Shown here: piece by piece, positions 7,838-16,328 of the stretch
Position numbering within the stretch: the first letter of the stretch is position 1
Layout of the letters: each line of letters begins with the position of its first letter
Assembly (NCBI RefSeq): GCF_000971975.1
Contig: NZ_KQ040781.1
Span: forward strand, 1 to 64,000
Reading direction: 5' to 3'
Source: Paenibacillus algorifonticola
GTDB taxonomy: Bacteria; Bacillota; Bacilli; Paenibacillales; Paenibacillaceae
Length of the DNA: 64,000 nt
Notes under the pieces: model-generated
The model's database searches: none
What the model was told of the DNA's origin: nothing
What the model saw: the letters and a program-made list of their open reading frames with translations, nothing else
Made by a program: the position numbers and the translations under genes

Positions 7838-10414
7838 ATGGACCATTTTATACAGGTGAGTGGCGCAAGAGAAAATAATTTAAAAAACATTAGTATTAAA
7901 ATTCCCCGCGATCAAGTCGTCGTATTTACAGGGGTGAGCGGTTCTGGCAAATCCAGCTTGGCGTTTGATACTCTTTATGCGGAAGGGCAAAAACGTTATG
8001 TGGAGTCACTATCTTCTTATGCTCGGCATTTTTTGGGACAAGTCGGCAAACCGGATGTAGACGCCATAGAAGGGCTTTCGCCAGCAATCGCCATTCAACA
8101 AAAAACGACCTCCAACAACCCGCGCTCTACAGTCGGGACGCTAACGGAAATTTATGATTATTTGCGTCTGCTATGGGCCAGAGTCGGAACGCCACATTGT
8201 CCGTCTTGTAAGGATGAAATTAGCCGGCAATCTGTGGATGAAATCGTTGATCAAATTTATAGTCTGCCGCAAGGAACGAGGTTTGCGGTGCTCGCCCCTA
8301 TCGTCCAAAATCAAACAGGCGAGCACGATAAAATACTGGAGCAGGCCAAGGCAAGCGGTTACGCGCGTGTCCGGGTGGACGGTTCCTTTTATCAGCTGAA
8401 TGATGATATTCCACTTCATAAAAACGAGAAGCATACGGTGGAAATTGTAGTAGATCGGCTTACGGTCAAAGCAGATGACTCACAGCGGATGACGGACTCT
8501 CTTGAAACCGCGTTTTCGCTATCTGGTGATATCGTCATTATTTATCAGTATGAAAGTCAAGAAGAGGCTTGCTTCTCGCAGAGCTACAGCTGTCCACGCT
8601 GCGGTATATCATTAAACGAGTTAACGCCTCGCATGTTTTCATTTAATAACCAAGAGGGGGCTTGCCGTACTTGCTCCGGACTTGGCTTTCATTTCAAAGT
8701 GGTTTCACTGAAAGGAGCTTCTGCGATACAGCAGGAGGAGGTCGATGAAACGCTCGCGCCGCCATGCCCAGATTGTCACGGTGACCGCCTTGCTCCAATG
8801 CTCCTTGCTGTCACGGTTGGCGGTATGAACATCGCTGAATTTTGCAGATTATCCGTTTCGGGTGCCCTTGATTTTATTGCGAATTTGAGGCTGCCTGGAG
8901 CGAAAGCGACGATTGCTGAATTAATTCTGACCGAAATTTATTCCCGGCTTCAGTTTCTGGACAATGTGGGCTTGGAGTATTTACAGCTCTCCCGAACGTC
9001 CGGTACCCTTTCTGGCGGTGAGAGCCAGCGCATTAGGCTGGCTTCTCAAATCGGTTCAGGCTTAACCGGCGTATTATATATTTTAGATGAGCCTTCCATT
9101 GGACTTCATCAACGAGACAATGCGCGCCTGTTGTCGGCATTAAAGGACATGCGCGAAATGGGGAATACGCTCATTGTAGTTGAGCATGATGAAGAAACGA
9201 TTAGGCAAGCAGATTGGATTGTAGATATTGGGCCCGGCGCAGGGAAAAATGGAGGACATGTTGTCGCGCAAGGAACACTCGACGACATTACCATGGAGCC
9301 AAGCTCGATAACCGGCCAATATTTATCTCGCAAAAAACAAATTGCCGTGCCTGAATACAGACGTAAAGGCAATGGGAAATCTTTAACGATTATCGGTGCG
9401 GCGGAAAATAATTTGAAAGAAATTGATGTGTCCATACCACTGGGCACATTCACATGTGTGACGGGTGTTTCGGGTTCTGGAAAATCAAGCCTAATCAATG
9501 AAATTGTATATAAAAGACTGGCTGCGGAGCTCAACCGTGCCCACACGAGTGCCGGAAATCATCAGCAGATGCAGGGAATCCATTTTCTGGATAAGATCAT
9601 TAACATTGACCAAAGCCCGATTGGGCGCACGCCACGCTCCAACCCGGCTACGTACACCGGACTTTTTGACCAAATTAGGTCGCTATACGCACTGACGAAT
9701 GAAGCAAAGGTTCGCGGCTACGGTCCGGGAAGATTCTCGTTTAATATAACGGGAGGCCGCTGTGAGGCGTGTGCCGGCGACGGAATGATGAAGCTGGAAA
9801 TGCATTTTCTTCCTAGCGTATTTGTAGCCTGTGATGCATGCAAAGGGAAACGTTATAATCGTGAAACACTGGAGGTTCATTATAAAGGTAAAAGCATTGC
9901 GGAAGTGTTGGAAATGACGGCGGATGAAGCGGTCGATTTTTTTGGCAACGTTCCTAAAATTCGTAAAAAGATCGAAGCGCTTTGCAAGGTAGGGCTGGGT
10001 TATGTTCAGCTGGGACAATCCTCCACCACGCTGTCAGGAGGTGAAGCACAGCGAGTGAAGCTTGCAGCAGAGCTGCAGAAGCCGGCTACAGGCTCAACCC
10101 TATATGTTATGGATGAGCCTACTACAGGGCTGCACGTTGCGGATGTGCATCAATTGGTTCATATTTTACATGCGCTCGTTGATGGTGGTAATACGGTAGT
10201 TGTCATTGAGCACAATTTGGATTTGATTAAAAACGCAGATTATATCATCGATTTAGGCCCCGAAGGCGGTACACATGGCGGCAGCATCGTTTGCACAGGT
10301 ACTCCAGAGGAGGTAGCCAATTGCGAAGTCAGCTACACCGGACATTATTTGCGAGCTGAGCTGAAAGGAAACGAAACCAATGAATATAATGGATCAACAA
10401 GTTACCCATATTAA
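7838..10414 (+). CDS. UvrA-like ABC ATPase with shortened insertion domain
   Basis: 858 residues, two ABC modules: Walker A GVSGSGKSSLAFDTLYAEGQ near 33 and GVSGSGKSSLINEIV near 545; signatures LSGGESQRIRLA and LSGGEAQRVKLA. All three zinc modules are kept (CPRC...CRTC; CPDC; CEAC...CDAC). The region that in UvrA contacts UvrB is also present (KNEKHTVEIVVDRLTVK). Missing are about 80 residues between the first and second zinc modules, the DNA-contacting insertion domain, which accounts for 858 versus about 940 residues. It is therefore a paralogue, not the housekeeping uvrA. Small relatives protect antibiotic producers from DNA-binding drugs. It heads a three-gene operon. Confidence 0.85.
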   Translation: MDHFIQVSGARENNLKNISIKIPRDQVVVFTGVSGSGKSSLAFDTLYAEGQKRYVESLSSYARHFLGQVGKPDVDAIEGLSPAIAIQQKTTSNNPRSTVGTLTEIYDYLRLLWARVGTPHCPSCKDEISRQSVDEIVDQIYSLPQGTRFAVLAPIVQNQTGEHDKILEQAKASGYARVRVDGSFYQLNDDIPLHKNEKHTVEIVVDRLTVKADDSQRMTDSLETAFSLSGDIVIIYQYESQEEACFSQSYSCPRCGISLNELTPRMFSFNNQEGACRTCSGLGFHFKVVSLKGASAIQQEEVDETLAPPCPDCHGDRLAPMLLAVTVGGMNIAEFCRLSVSGALDFIANLRLPGAKATIAELILTEIYSRLQFLDNVGLEYLQLSRTSGTLSGGESQRIRLASQIGSGLTGVLYILDEPSIGLHQRDNARLLSALKDMREMGNTLIVVEHDEETIRQADWIVDIGPGAGKNGGHVVAQGTLDDITMEPSSITGQYLSRKKQIAVPEYRRKGNGKSLTIIGAAENNLKEIDVSIPLGTFTCVTGVSGSGKSSLINEIVYKRLAAELNRAHTSAGNHQQMQGIHFLDKIINIDQSPIGRTPRSNPATYTGLFDQIRSLYALTNEAKVRGYGPGRFSFNITGGRCEACAGDGMMKLEMHFLPSVFVACDACKGKRYNRETLEVHYKGKSIAEVLEMTADEAVDFFGNVPKIRKKIEALCKVGLGYVQLGQSSTTLSGGEAQRVKLAAELQKPATGSTLYVMDEPTTGLHVADVHQLVHILHALVDGGNTVVVIEHNLDLIKNADYIIDLGPEGGTHGGSIVCTGTPEEVANCEVSYTGHYLRAELKGNETNEYNGSTSYPY

Positions 10415-10700
10415 ATTTGGTGTTGGACACGTAGTGGGCAAGGAAAATGGCAAAATAAACGTCTTATTTTCAAGCGAAATCGGGCAAAAATCATTCCAGT
10501 ATCCGGATGCCTTTGCTCAATTCCTTCATATGAACAGTTCCGCTCTCCAAGACTTTATTATGTCGGAATATCAATCGAAGCAAGAACAGCTGCTCAGAGA
10601 AGAGGCGGAGCAATTGGCTGCTATACTAGCCGAGCGAAAAACGCCAGAAAAACCAGCCAAGCAATCGAGGAAAAAGGCTGAGTCCAAGAAGAAGCAATAG
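10380..10700 (+). CDS. small Tudor-like (PcrA/UvrD C-terminal type) protein
   Basis: 106 residues. Residues 7-50, THIKFGVGHVVGKENGKINV then SEIGQKSFQYPDAF, resemble the Tudor-like domain at the C-terminus of PcrA/UvrD helicases (KFGxGxVV...F...G.K), which binds RNA polymerase or partner proteins. The remainder is a charged helix ending in a Lys-rich tail (KPAKQSRKKAESKKKQ) suited to nucleic-acid contact. It overlaps the uvrA-like gene by 35 bp, implying translational coupling and a joint function. The fold call is by eye only. Confidence 0.65.
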   Translation: MNIMDQQVTHIKFGVGHVVGKENGKINVLFSSEIGQKSFQYPDAFAQFLHMNSSALQDFIMSEYQSKQEQLLREEAEQLAAILAERKTPEKPAKQSRKKAESKKKQ

Positions 10701-10721
10701 AACAGGGCAGGAGGGTTAATT

Positions 10722-11327
10722 TTGTACCAATACAAGGAGCAGTCCTATAATGAAGTTCGGTTTGATGGACGTGATTTGCGTTATGGCGAATTATTTCGCT
10801 GTACGTTTACGAAATGCACGTTTACGAACACTTCCATGGAAGAAGTAGTTACGACTAACTGTCGTTTCGTCGAATGCAGCTTTCGCGGAACGTCTTTAAA
10901 CGGCTCCGTTCATACGGGGACAGCATTTGAAAATTGTAAGTTCAACGATGCAAACCTCTTTGTATCCATCTTCAACGCTTGCAAGATGACAGGTTCCGAC
11001 TTTTCGAGTGCCCAAATGGACGGGATTACGATTGCTCAAGGAGACTGGGCTTACACGAACTTAAGGCATGCCCGATTTGCAAAACAAGATTTAAGAGGCG
11101 TTCGCTTTTTCGAGGCTGATTTTACGGATGCTAATTTGGAAAAGGCGGATTTAAGAGATGCCGATCTGACCCGAATATCTTTAAGCAAAGCTAGGCTCAA
11201 GGGAGCCGATTTAAGAGGGGCCAAGCTGGATGGGATTGATTTGAAGGGCCTTGATTTGAAGGGGGTACGAATGGATAGTGAACAGGCCGTAATTTTTTTG
11301 CGATCCTATGGAGCCATTATCAATTAA
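10722..11327 (+). CDS. pentapeptide-repeat protein (Qnr/McbG-like)
   Basis: 201 residues built almost wholly of A(D/N)LXX-type repeats: CRFVECSFRGTSL, FENCKFNDANL, then FFEADFTDANLEKADLRDAD and LKGADLRGAKLDGIDLKGL. This gives a right-handed beta-helix of the kind used by Qnr and McbG to bind DNA gyrase as a DNA mimic. The C-terminus VIFLRSYGAIIN resembles the dimerising end of that group. Start is TTG 10722 behind AGGAGGG. It lies 21 bases after the Tudor-like gene and is followed by a terminator, so it ends the operon. Confidence 0.82.
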   Translation: MYQYKEQSYNEVRFDGRDLRYGELFRCTFTKCTFTNTSMEEVVTTNCRFVECSFRGTSLNGSVHTGTAFENCKFNDANLFVSIFNACKMTGSDFSSAQMDGITIAQGDWAYTNLRHARFAKQDLRGVRFFEADFTDANLEKADLRDADLTRISLSKARLKGADLRGAKLDGIDLKGLDLKGVRMDSEQAVIFLRSYGAIIN

Positions 11328-11362
11328 TCCGAAGTAAATGGGATGAGCTTGAAAAGATGATC

Positions 11363-11398
11363 AACACTACTGACATCATGTTGTCAGTAGTGTTTTTG
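11363..11398 (+). terminator. intrinsic terminator of the uvrA-like operon
   Basis: Perfect 13-bp stem AACACTACTGACA/TGTCAGTAGTGTT with a short loop and TTTTTG tail. Confidence 0.85.
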
Positions 11399-11436
11399 TA
11401 TAGTTAGCTTAACAAAGTGCGAAGGAGAGAGCATGC

Positions 11437-12027
11437 ATGTCACGGAATGAAGTATATGATACGAAGGCGGTAATGAGGAAGCTCGAAGAAATGACGGAAA
11501 GTGGACGCAATGAGCGACCAGCGCAGCTTGCATTGTCCATGGAGCAGGACGGTTTAGCAGTTGTAGCAAGCGATCCGTTGGAGCAGCGCCGTTATTGGAT
11601 TGGCGTCGTATCGGAAGCGCATGTGCGGCTTGGTGTGGAAGAGGGCTTTGCCCAGCTTTGCCACGGCAAGGAAGCTGCGTTGAAGCGGATGCGCGCTGGA
11701 GATTGGCTCATTTATTATTCGCCACGTACGGAGATGAACGGAGGAGAAGCGCTGCAGGCGTTTACCGCAATTGGGCAGGTGATCGATGATCGGGTTTATC
11801 CGCACCAAATGTCGGAAACGTTCATTCCTTTTCGGCGGGACGTTCGCTTTCTGCCCTGCCAGACCGTAAAGATCGCGGATCTGCTGGACGACTTGACGTT
11901 TACTAGCGGAAAGCGCAACTGGGGCTATAGCTTCCGCTTCGGACAAATTAAAATTAGCCAGGCGGATTTTTTGGCCATTGCCACAAAAATGTTGGGGGAA
12001 AGCATGGAGGAAGCGCTTAAGACTTAA
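11437..12027 (+). CDS. EVE (PUA-like) domain protein
   Basis: 196 residues. From about residue 50 on, RRYWIGVVSEAHVRLGVEEG, GDWLIYYSPRTEM, AFTAIGQVIDDRVY and IPFRRDVRFL are the hallmarks of the EVE/UPF0310 domain, a PUA-like fold that recognises modified bases. The first 50 residues are an unrecognised, charged extension. It is a single gene between two terminators; no restriction partner is adjacent, so a defence role is not supported here. GAAGGAGAG is a good ribosome site. Confidence 0.82.
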   Translation: MSRNEVYDTKAVMRKLEEMTESGRNERPAQLALSMEQDGLAVVASDPLEQRRYWIGVVSEAHVRLGVEEGFAQLCHGKEAALKRMRAGDWLIYYSPRTEMNGGEALQAFTAIGQVIDDRVYPHQMSETFIPFRRDVRFLPCQTVKIADLLDDLTFTSGKRNWGYSFRFGQIKISQADFLAIATKMLGESMEEALKT

Positions 12028-12131
12028 TGTGAGTGTGCCAAGCGATAAACGGCCTCTAATCAGCAAAGGCCTTCTTGTGCCACGGTTAGACATTCTTCTA
12101 CACGCAGCGACAATTTTTTACAAGGATATTA

Positions 12132-12160
12132 TTGACAAATTTATGAGATGTAAGTAGAAT
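12132..12160 (+). promoter_or_regulatory. sigma-A promoter of pectate lyase 1
   Basis: TTGACA (12132-12137), 17 bases, TAGAAT (12155-12160). The block from CAAGGATATTATTGACAAAT is also present upstream of the second copy. Confidence 0.8.
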
Positions 12161-12223
12161 TGAATAGGTAATTGTATATCAATAATTACAACTATTTGAA
12201 ATTTTAGGAGGATGATTTGTTCG

Positions 12224-13174
12224 ATGAAAAAAAGTACGGTATCCGTAGCTCTAGCTTTTACTATGCTGCTCTCGGCTCCAGCAGTGCTGCTGCAGCCAGC
12301 TGCAACCGTTATGGCGGCAGATGCGTCGGGTACGACAGCAAGCATCTCGAATGTTCTGAAGAACCAGCAAAGTGATGGAGGGTGGAGAAAAGATTACACA
12401 GAGAGTAGCGGAGAGTGGGCTAAATCTACAATCGACAATAAGGCAACTTATTCGGAGATTCGCAGATTAGCTAGTGAGTATAAGAAAACGAAGGACAGCA
12501 AATATTCCGCTGCGGCGATCAAGGGTATTAACTTTCTGATCAATATGCAATATGCTAATGGCGGATTCCCGCAAGTTTACCAAAGCTCAGGCTATCATAA
12601 ACATATTACTTATAATGATAATGCGATGATTAATGTGTTGATTTTGCTGGATGAGGTTGCGAACAAAAAAGGCGATTTCTCTTTTATCGACAGCAGCCTG
12701 GCTAGCAAAAGCAAGCAAGCGGTGGACAAAGGGGTAGACTGCATTTTGAACACGCAAGTTACGGTTAGCGGCAAATTGACAGCTTGGGGGCAGCAGCATG
12801 ATTCCAGTACGCTGAAGCCAGCCGGAGCAAGAATTTATGAAGTGCCGTCCCTCACCGCTCAGGAAAGTGTAAACATTGTGAAGTTTTTGAAAACCAGAAC
12901 ATCCAATTCCAAAATCGCCGCTTCGATTAAGGGCGCTGAAGACTGGTTCAAAGCTGTGCAGATTACGGGAATCCGGGTCGAGAAGAAGAGTGGTGATGTC
13001 GTTGTAATCAGCGATCCGAGTGTGAAGACGCCGATCTGGGCACGGTTTTACGAAATAGGCAGCAACAAGCCAATCTTTGTAGGGCGTGACGGTATAGTGA
13101 AGTACAAGCTTAGTGACATTGAGAAAGAAAGAAGAACAGGCTACGCATGGTATGGCAACTGGCCAGCCAAGTAA
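12224..13174 (+). CDS. pelA: secreted pectate lyase, family PL10 (copy 1)
   Basis: 316 residues with a Sec signal peptide (MKKSTVSVALAFTMLLSAPA, cleavage near VMAAD). The mature part has the PL10 landmarks: NQQSDGGWRKDY, TIDNKATYSEIRRLA, YANGGFPQVYQ, ITYNDNAMINVL, AWGQQHD and PAGARIYEVPSLTAQES, and PIWARFYEI. PL10 enzymes cleave polygalacturonate by calcium-dependent beta-elimination. ATG 12224 is the start matching the duplicate; AGGAGG lies 12 bases upstream, and an ATG at 12212 overlaps that site. It is a close paralogue of the gene at 13970, with its own promoter and terminator. Confidence 0.9.
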   Translation: MKKSTVSVALAFTMLLSAPAVLLQPAATVMAADASGTTASISNVLKNQQSDGGWRKDYTESSGEWAKSTIDNKATYSEIRRLASEYKKTKDSKYSAAAIKGINFLINMQYANGGFPQVYQSSGYHKHITYNDNAMINVLILLDEVANKKGDFSFIDSSLASKSKQAVDKGVDCILNTQVTVSGKLTAWGQQHDSSTLKPAGARIYEVPSLTAQESVNIVKFLKTRTSNSKIAASIKGAEDWFKAVQITGIRVEKKSGDVVVISDPSVKTPIWARFYEIGSNKPIFVGRDGIVKYKLSDIEKERRTGYAWYGNWPAK

Positions 13175-13206
13175 GGGGACAATTGCCTTAGTCATAGAAT
13201 TAGGAA

Positions 13207-13249
13207 TAGGAACCAGCCGAGATATTGCGCAGCTGGTTCCTATTTTTAT
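13207..13249 (+). terminator. intrinsic terminator of pectate lyase 1
   Basis: TAGGAACCAGC/GCTGGTTCCTA, 11-bp perfect stem, then TTTTTA. Confidence 0.85.
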
Positions 13250-13290
13250 AGCAGCATCCTTTTGCTATTGTTCCTGACATTCAGATCAAG

Positions 13291-13449
13291 TCAAGGAAGC
13301 TTTTTTATAAAAAGCTCGATCTGGTCCATATATTCGCTGACGGTTATCTTTCTTGGTGCAAACAGACTAATAAAAGTTGCTTTTAGATCCGAATTAGCGG
13401 TGCTCGTGCTCAGCATGGAGTCCTGCAGCGTCGGATAAAAAGTTTTTGC
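13291..13449 (-). pseudogene. unrecognised gene 3' remnant
   Basis: A 52-codon open stretch without start, reading AKTFYPTLQDSM..., FISLFAPRKITVSEYMDQ and ending ELFIKKLP. It is protein-like in composition and ends in a proper stop, but I cannot name the family; the tail is reminiscent of ABC solute-binding proteins. It lies between the pectate lyase copies. Confidence 0.4.
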
Positions 13450-13489
13450 TCACAAATGTCCATCTATCCTTTGTTCATTGACTTGTTGT

Positions 13490-13703
13490 TCATACGCTAT
13501 GCGGGCTGCGCTCTTTACGATGATTTTGAAAGGAAAGCTGTTCATATAAACGTTTAGCGCCCGGGTTATGGCCCGAAACGTGCAGGCTCAGAACCTTAAA
13601 AAGTGGACGGGCACGGGCATAATGCTCCGCCCACCCCAGCATCAGCATGAACAGATTCATGCATTATTTTAGCCAGACTGTTAATGGTAATTTCATTTTT
13701 CAT
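13490..13703 (-). pseudogene. GNAT acetyltransferase remnant
   Basis: A start with AGGAGC site at 13703 opens MKNEITINSLAKIMHES. After a deletion and frame change the text continues LGWAEHYARARPLFKVL, then SLHVSGHNPGAKRLYEQLSF, which is the acetyl-CoA-binding and C-terminal motif of GNAT acetyltransferases (V..xNxxAxxLYExxGF). The core fold is missing, so it is dead. Confidence 0.6.
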
Positions 13704-13878
13704 TAGGTCGCTCCTAAGATTTGTGATGGGGAATAGCTTCATTAGCTTCACTATATATCTTAGGTCAGTCCTCAGGTCAAGCTTGTGCTCCATTTATATT
13801 GCTTAGCTTACCTACTTAGAAAAACGACAAAGGTAGACACGCCTCTACATAAAGATACAAATTTTTACAAGGATATTA

Positions 13879-13907
13879 TTGACAAATTACCGGGCGATGA
13901 GTAAAAT
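13879..13907 (+). promoter_or_regulatory. sigma-A promoter of pectate lyase 2
   Basis: TTGACA (13879-13884), 17 bases, TAAAAT (13902-13907). Same upstream block as copy 1 but a diverged spacer. Confidence 0.8.
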
Positions 13908-13969
13908 GAAGAGGTAATTATGTATCATATTTTACAACTATTTGAAAAAATGAAAGGGGAATTTGTTCG

Positions 13970-14920
13970 ATGAAAAAAAGTACAGTATCCGTAGCTTTAG
14001 CTTTTACCATGCTTCTCTCTGCTCCAGCCGTAATTTTGCAACCGCTCACAACGGTTATGGCAGCCGATGCTTCGGGTACCACAGCAAGCCTATCCGATGT
14101 TTTGAAAAACCAGCAAGCGGATGGAGGATGGAGAAAGGATTATTCTGAAACTAGTGGCGAGTGGTCCAAGTCTACAATCGACAATAAGGCAACTTATTCG
14201 GAGATTCGAAGACTGGCTAGCGAGTATCAGAAAACGAAGGACAGCAAATATTCCACAGCAGCAATCAAGGGTATTAACTTTCTAATCAATATGCAATATG
14301 CTAATGGCGGATTCCCACAAGTTTACCAAAGCTCAGGCTATCATAAACATATTACCTATAATGATAATGCGATGATTAATGTGTTGATTTTACTAGATGA
14401 GGTCGCAAGCAAAAAAGGCGATTTCTCCTTTATCGACAGCACTTTGGCTGCCAAAAGCAAGCAAGCGGTGGATAAAGGGGTAGACTGCATTTTGAACACG
14501 CAGGTTACAGTTAGCGGGAAATTGACAGCGTGGGGCCAGCAGCATGATTCCAGCACATTGAAGCCAGCCGGGGCGAGAATTTATGAAGTGCCGTCCCTCA
14601 CTGCGCAAGAGAGCGTAAACATTGTGAAGTTTCTGAAGACGAGAACGTCCACTACGAAAATCGCTGCCGCGATTAAAGGGGCCGAAGACTGGTTCAAGGC
14701 AGTGCAAATTACAGGAATTCGGGTTGAGAAAACGAGCAATGATGTCGTTGTGATCAGCGATTCGAGCGTCACAACACCGATCTGGGCACGTTTCTACGAG
14801 ATAGGCACCAACAAACCAATCTTTGTGGGCCGTGATGGTGTAGTGAAGTACAAGCTTAGTGACATCGATCAAGAAAGAAGAACAGGCTACGCATGGTATG
14901 GCAACTGGCCATCCAAATAA
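13970..14920 (+). CDS. pelA: secreted pectate lyase, family PL10 (copy 2)
   Basis: 316 residues, the same length as copy 1 and nearly identical along its whole length. Differences cluster in the signal peptide (VILQPLTTVMAAD) and in scattered surface positions (for example NQQADGGWRKDYSETSGEWS). All PL10 landmark segments are unchanged, so both copies should be active. AAAGGGGA provides the ribosome site nine bases before the ATG. The two genes are direct tandem duplicates separated by remnants and independently transcribed, probably giving gene dosage or slightly different regulation. Confidence 0.9.
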   Translation: MKKSTVSVALAFTMLLSAPAVILQPLTTVMAADASGTTASLSDVLKNQQADGGWRKDYSETSGEWSKSTIDNKATYSEIRRLASEYQKTKDSKYSTAAIKGINFLINMQYANGGFPQVYQSSGYHKHITYNDNAMINVLILLDEVASKKGDFSFIDSTLAAKSKQAVDKGVDCILNTQVTVSGKLTAWGQQHDSSTLKPAGARIYEVPSLTAQESVNIVKFLKTRTSTTKIAAAIKGAEDWFKAVQITGIRVEKTSNDVVVISDSSVTTPIWARFYEIGTNKPIFVGRDGVVKYKLSDIDQERRTGYAWYGNWPSK

Positions 14921-14987
14921 TAGGACATACTTGATGCACAATAAACAATTGCTTTTGTTTTAGGAATAAGGAGATCTATTCGGCGAG

Positions 14988-15042
14988 CAGCCCGGAAAAA
15001 CCTTGATTTTACAAGGGACTTTTCCGGGCTTATTCGATTTTT
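14988..15042 (+). terminator. intrinsic terminator of pectate lyase 2
   Basis: AGCCCGGAAAA.../...TTTTCCGGGCT with an inner CCTTG/CAAGG stem, then a T-rich tail ending TTTTTT. Confidence 0.8.
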
Positions 15043-15135
15043 TCGTTACAAGCAGTGTCGAATTATGATATGGTCGTTGAAGGCGGATTGCGGGAGCAGT
15101 CGCTTGGGATATGAATGATGAGGAGAAGATTTACT

Positions 15136-16128
15136 GTGAAGGAACAAATGGTACAAAAGGAACAAAACAATCGAAGTAAGTTTAGTGATCCGAAATTTGT
15201 AGCGCTAATCGCTACTTTGTGCTGCTTATTGTGGGGGAGTGCCTATCCATCTATTAAGCTGGGCTACCTCGCCTTTGACATCATGCCAGAGGACATCGCT
15301 TCAAAATATGTATTTGCCGGCTATCGCTTTGTGCTCGCAGGGCTGGTGCTGCTGGTGCTATTCCGGGCAACGGGCAAGAAGGTGCTTGCCTTATCCAAAA
15401 GCCAGATGACAAGCTTGCTCGTTCTTGGCCTAATGCAGACAGGGCTCCAGTATATATTTTTTTATGTGGGGGTAGGCAATACGACAGGCGTCAAAGGCTC
15501 TATTATGAATGCCACGACGACCTTTTTCAGCGTCATTTTTGCACATTACCTCTATAAAAATGACAAGCTAGGCAAAAATAAAATTATCGGCTGTCTGCTC
15601 GGTTTTATCGGCGTCATTTTTGTTAATTTTCATACGGATTTGCTGGCGTTCTCTTTCTCCTATAAAGGTGAGGGATTCGTCATCCTGGCTGCCCTCATCT
15701 TCTCCATCACCGCCATTTATGCCAAAAAGCTGACAGCCACGATTGATGTTTTGCTGGTCACGGGCTTTAGCCTGCTAATTGGCGGTCTGGCCCTAACCTT
15801 GCTGGGACTCGGACTTGGGGGCCGTGTGACCCATTTTACACCGGAGTCGGCTGGCAATCTTATTTATTTGGCTCTGCTGTCCTCGGCCGCTTTCTGCCTA
15901 TGGAATCTGCTGCTGAAGTATAACAAAGTCGGGCAGGTATCCGTTTATAACTTTCTGATTCCCGTGTTTGGGACATTGCTGTCAGCATTGTTTCTCGGTG
16001 AACAGATTATGGAGTTTAAAAATCTCGTGGCCCTGCTGTTCGTATCTCTTGGCATTTACATGGTCAATCGGACGCGGAAAGAGGTCATAGTCCCGCAAGG
16101 CTCGGAAGCATTGCGAAGTAGTCGTTAA
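15136..16128 (+). CDS. EamA/DMT superfamily exporter
   Basis: 330 residues with ten predicted membrane segments and two EamA repeats; LLWGSAYPSIKLGYLAF is the typical first-helix motif and SLGIYMVNR ends the second repeat. Relatives export amino acids or other metabolites; the substrate cannot be told from sequence. I used GTG 15136 (MKEQMVQKEQ...) because AGGAGA lies nine bases upstream; ATG at 15115/15118 is in frame but without a site. It is monocistronic, closed by the dispersed terminator repeat, and separate from the metallophore operon. Confidence 0.82.
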   Translation: MKEQMVQKEQNNRSKFSDPKFVALIATLCCLLWGSAYPSIKLGYLAFDIMPEDIASKYVFAGYRFVLAGLVLLVLFRATGKKVLALSKSQMTSLLVLGLMQTGLQYIFFYVGVGNTTGVKGSIMNATTTFFSVIFAHYLYKNDKLGKNKIIGCLLGFIGVIFVNFHTDLLAFSFSYKGEGFVILAALIFSITAIYAKKLTATIDVLLVTGFSLLIGGLALTLLGLGLGGRVTHFTPESAGNLIYLALLSSAAFCLWNLLLKYNKVGQVSVYNFLIPVFGTLLSALFLGEQIMEFKNLVALLFVSLGIYMVNRTRKEVIVPQGSEALRSSR

Positions 16129-16180
16129 TAATAGTCGTTAATAGACGATACTTCAGCGAAAAATACGTCAAAGCGACAGA

Positions 16181-16234
16181 AGTTAAAACCCGTCAAGAGC
16201 CTTGTGAAATCAAGGCTTCTGACGGGTTTTTTTT
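16181..16234 (+). terminator. terminator repeat, copy A
   Basis: Outer stem ACCCGTCA/TGACGGGT, inner stem GCCTTG/CAAGGC with loop TGAAAT, then eight T. Related copies occur at 32731 and 44070, and the inner stem alone at 25729. Confidence 0.85.
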
Positions 16235-16288
16235 GATCGTTCCATTTTGAAGCCTGCCAGTCCGAGAACAATCTGCCTATTTTCATCA

Positions 16289-16317
16289 TTGACACTGCTC
16301 CAAATTATGGTTATGAT
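16289..16317 (+). promoter_or_regulatory. sigma-A promoter of the cnt operon
   Basis: TTGACA (16289-16294), 17 bases, TATGAT (16312-16317): near-consensus. The metal-type palindrome starts 12 bases downstream of the -10. Confidence 0.8.
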
Positions 16318-16328
16318 GAACTCGACTG

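Noticed and set aside
7838..10414. Housekeeping uvrA
   Set aside because: The gene lacks about 80 residues of the insertion domain and has no uvrB next to it, so it is called a paralogue.
11437..12027. EVE gene as part of a restriction or defence island
   Set aside because: It is bounded by a terminator and a lyase promoter, with no nuclease, methylase or ATPase partner nearby.
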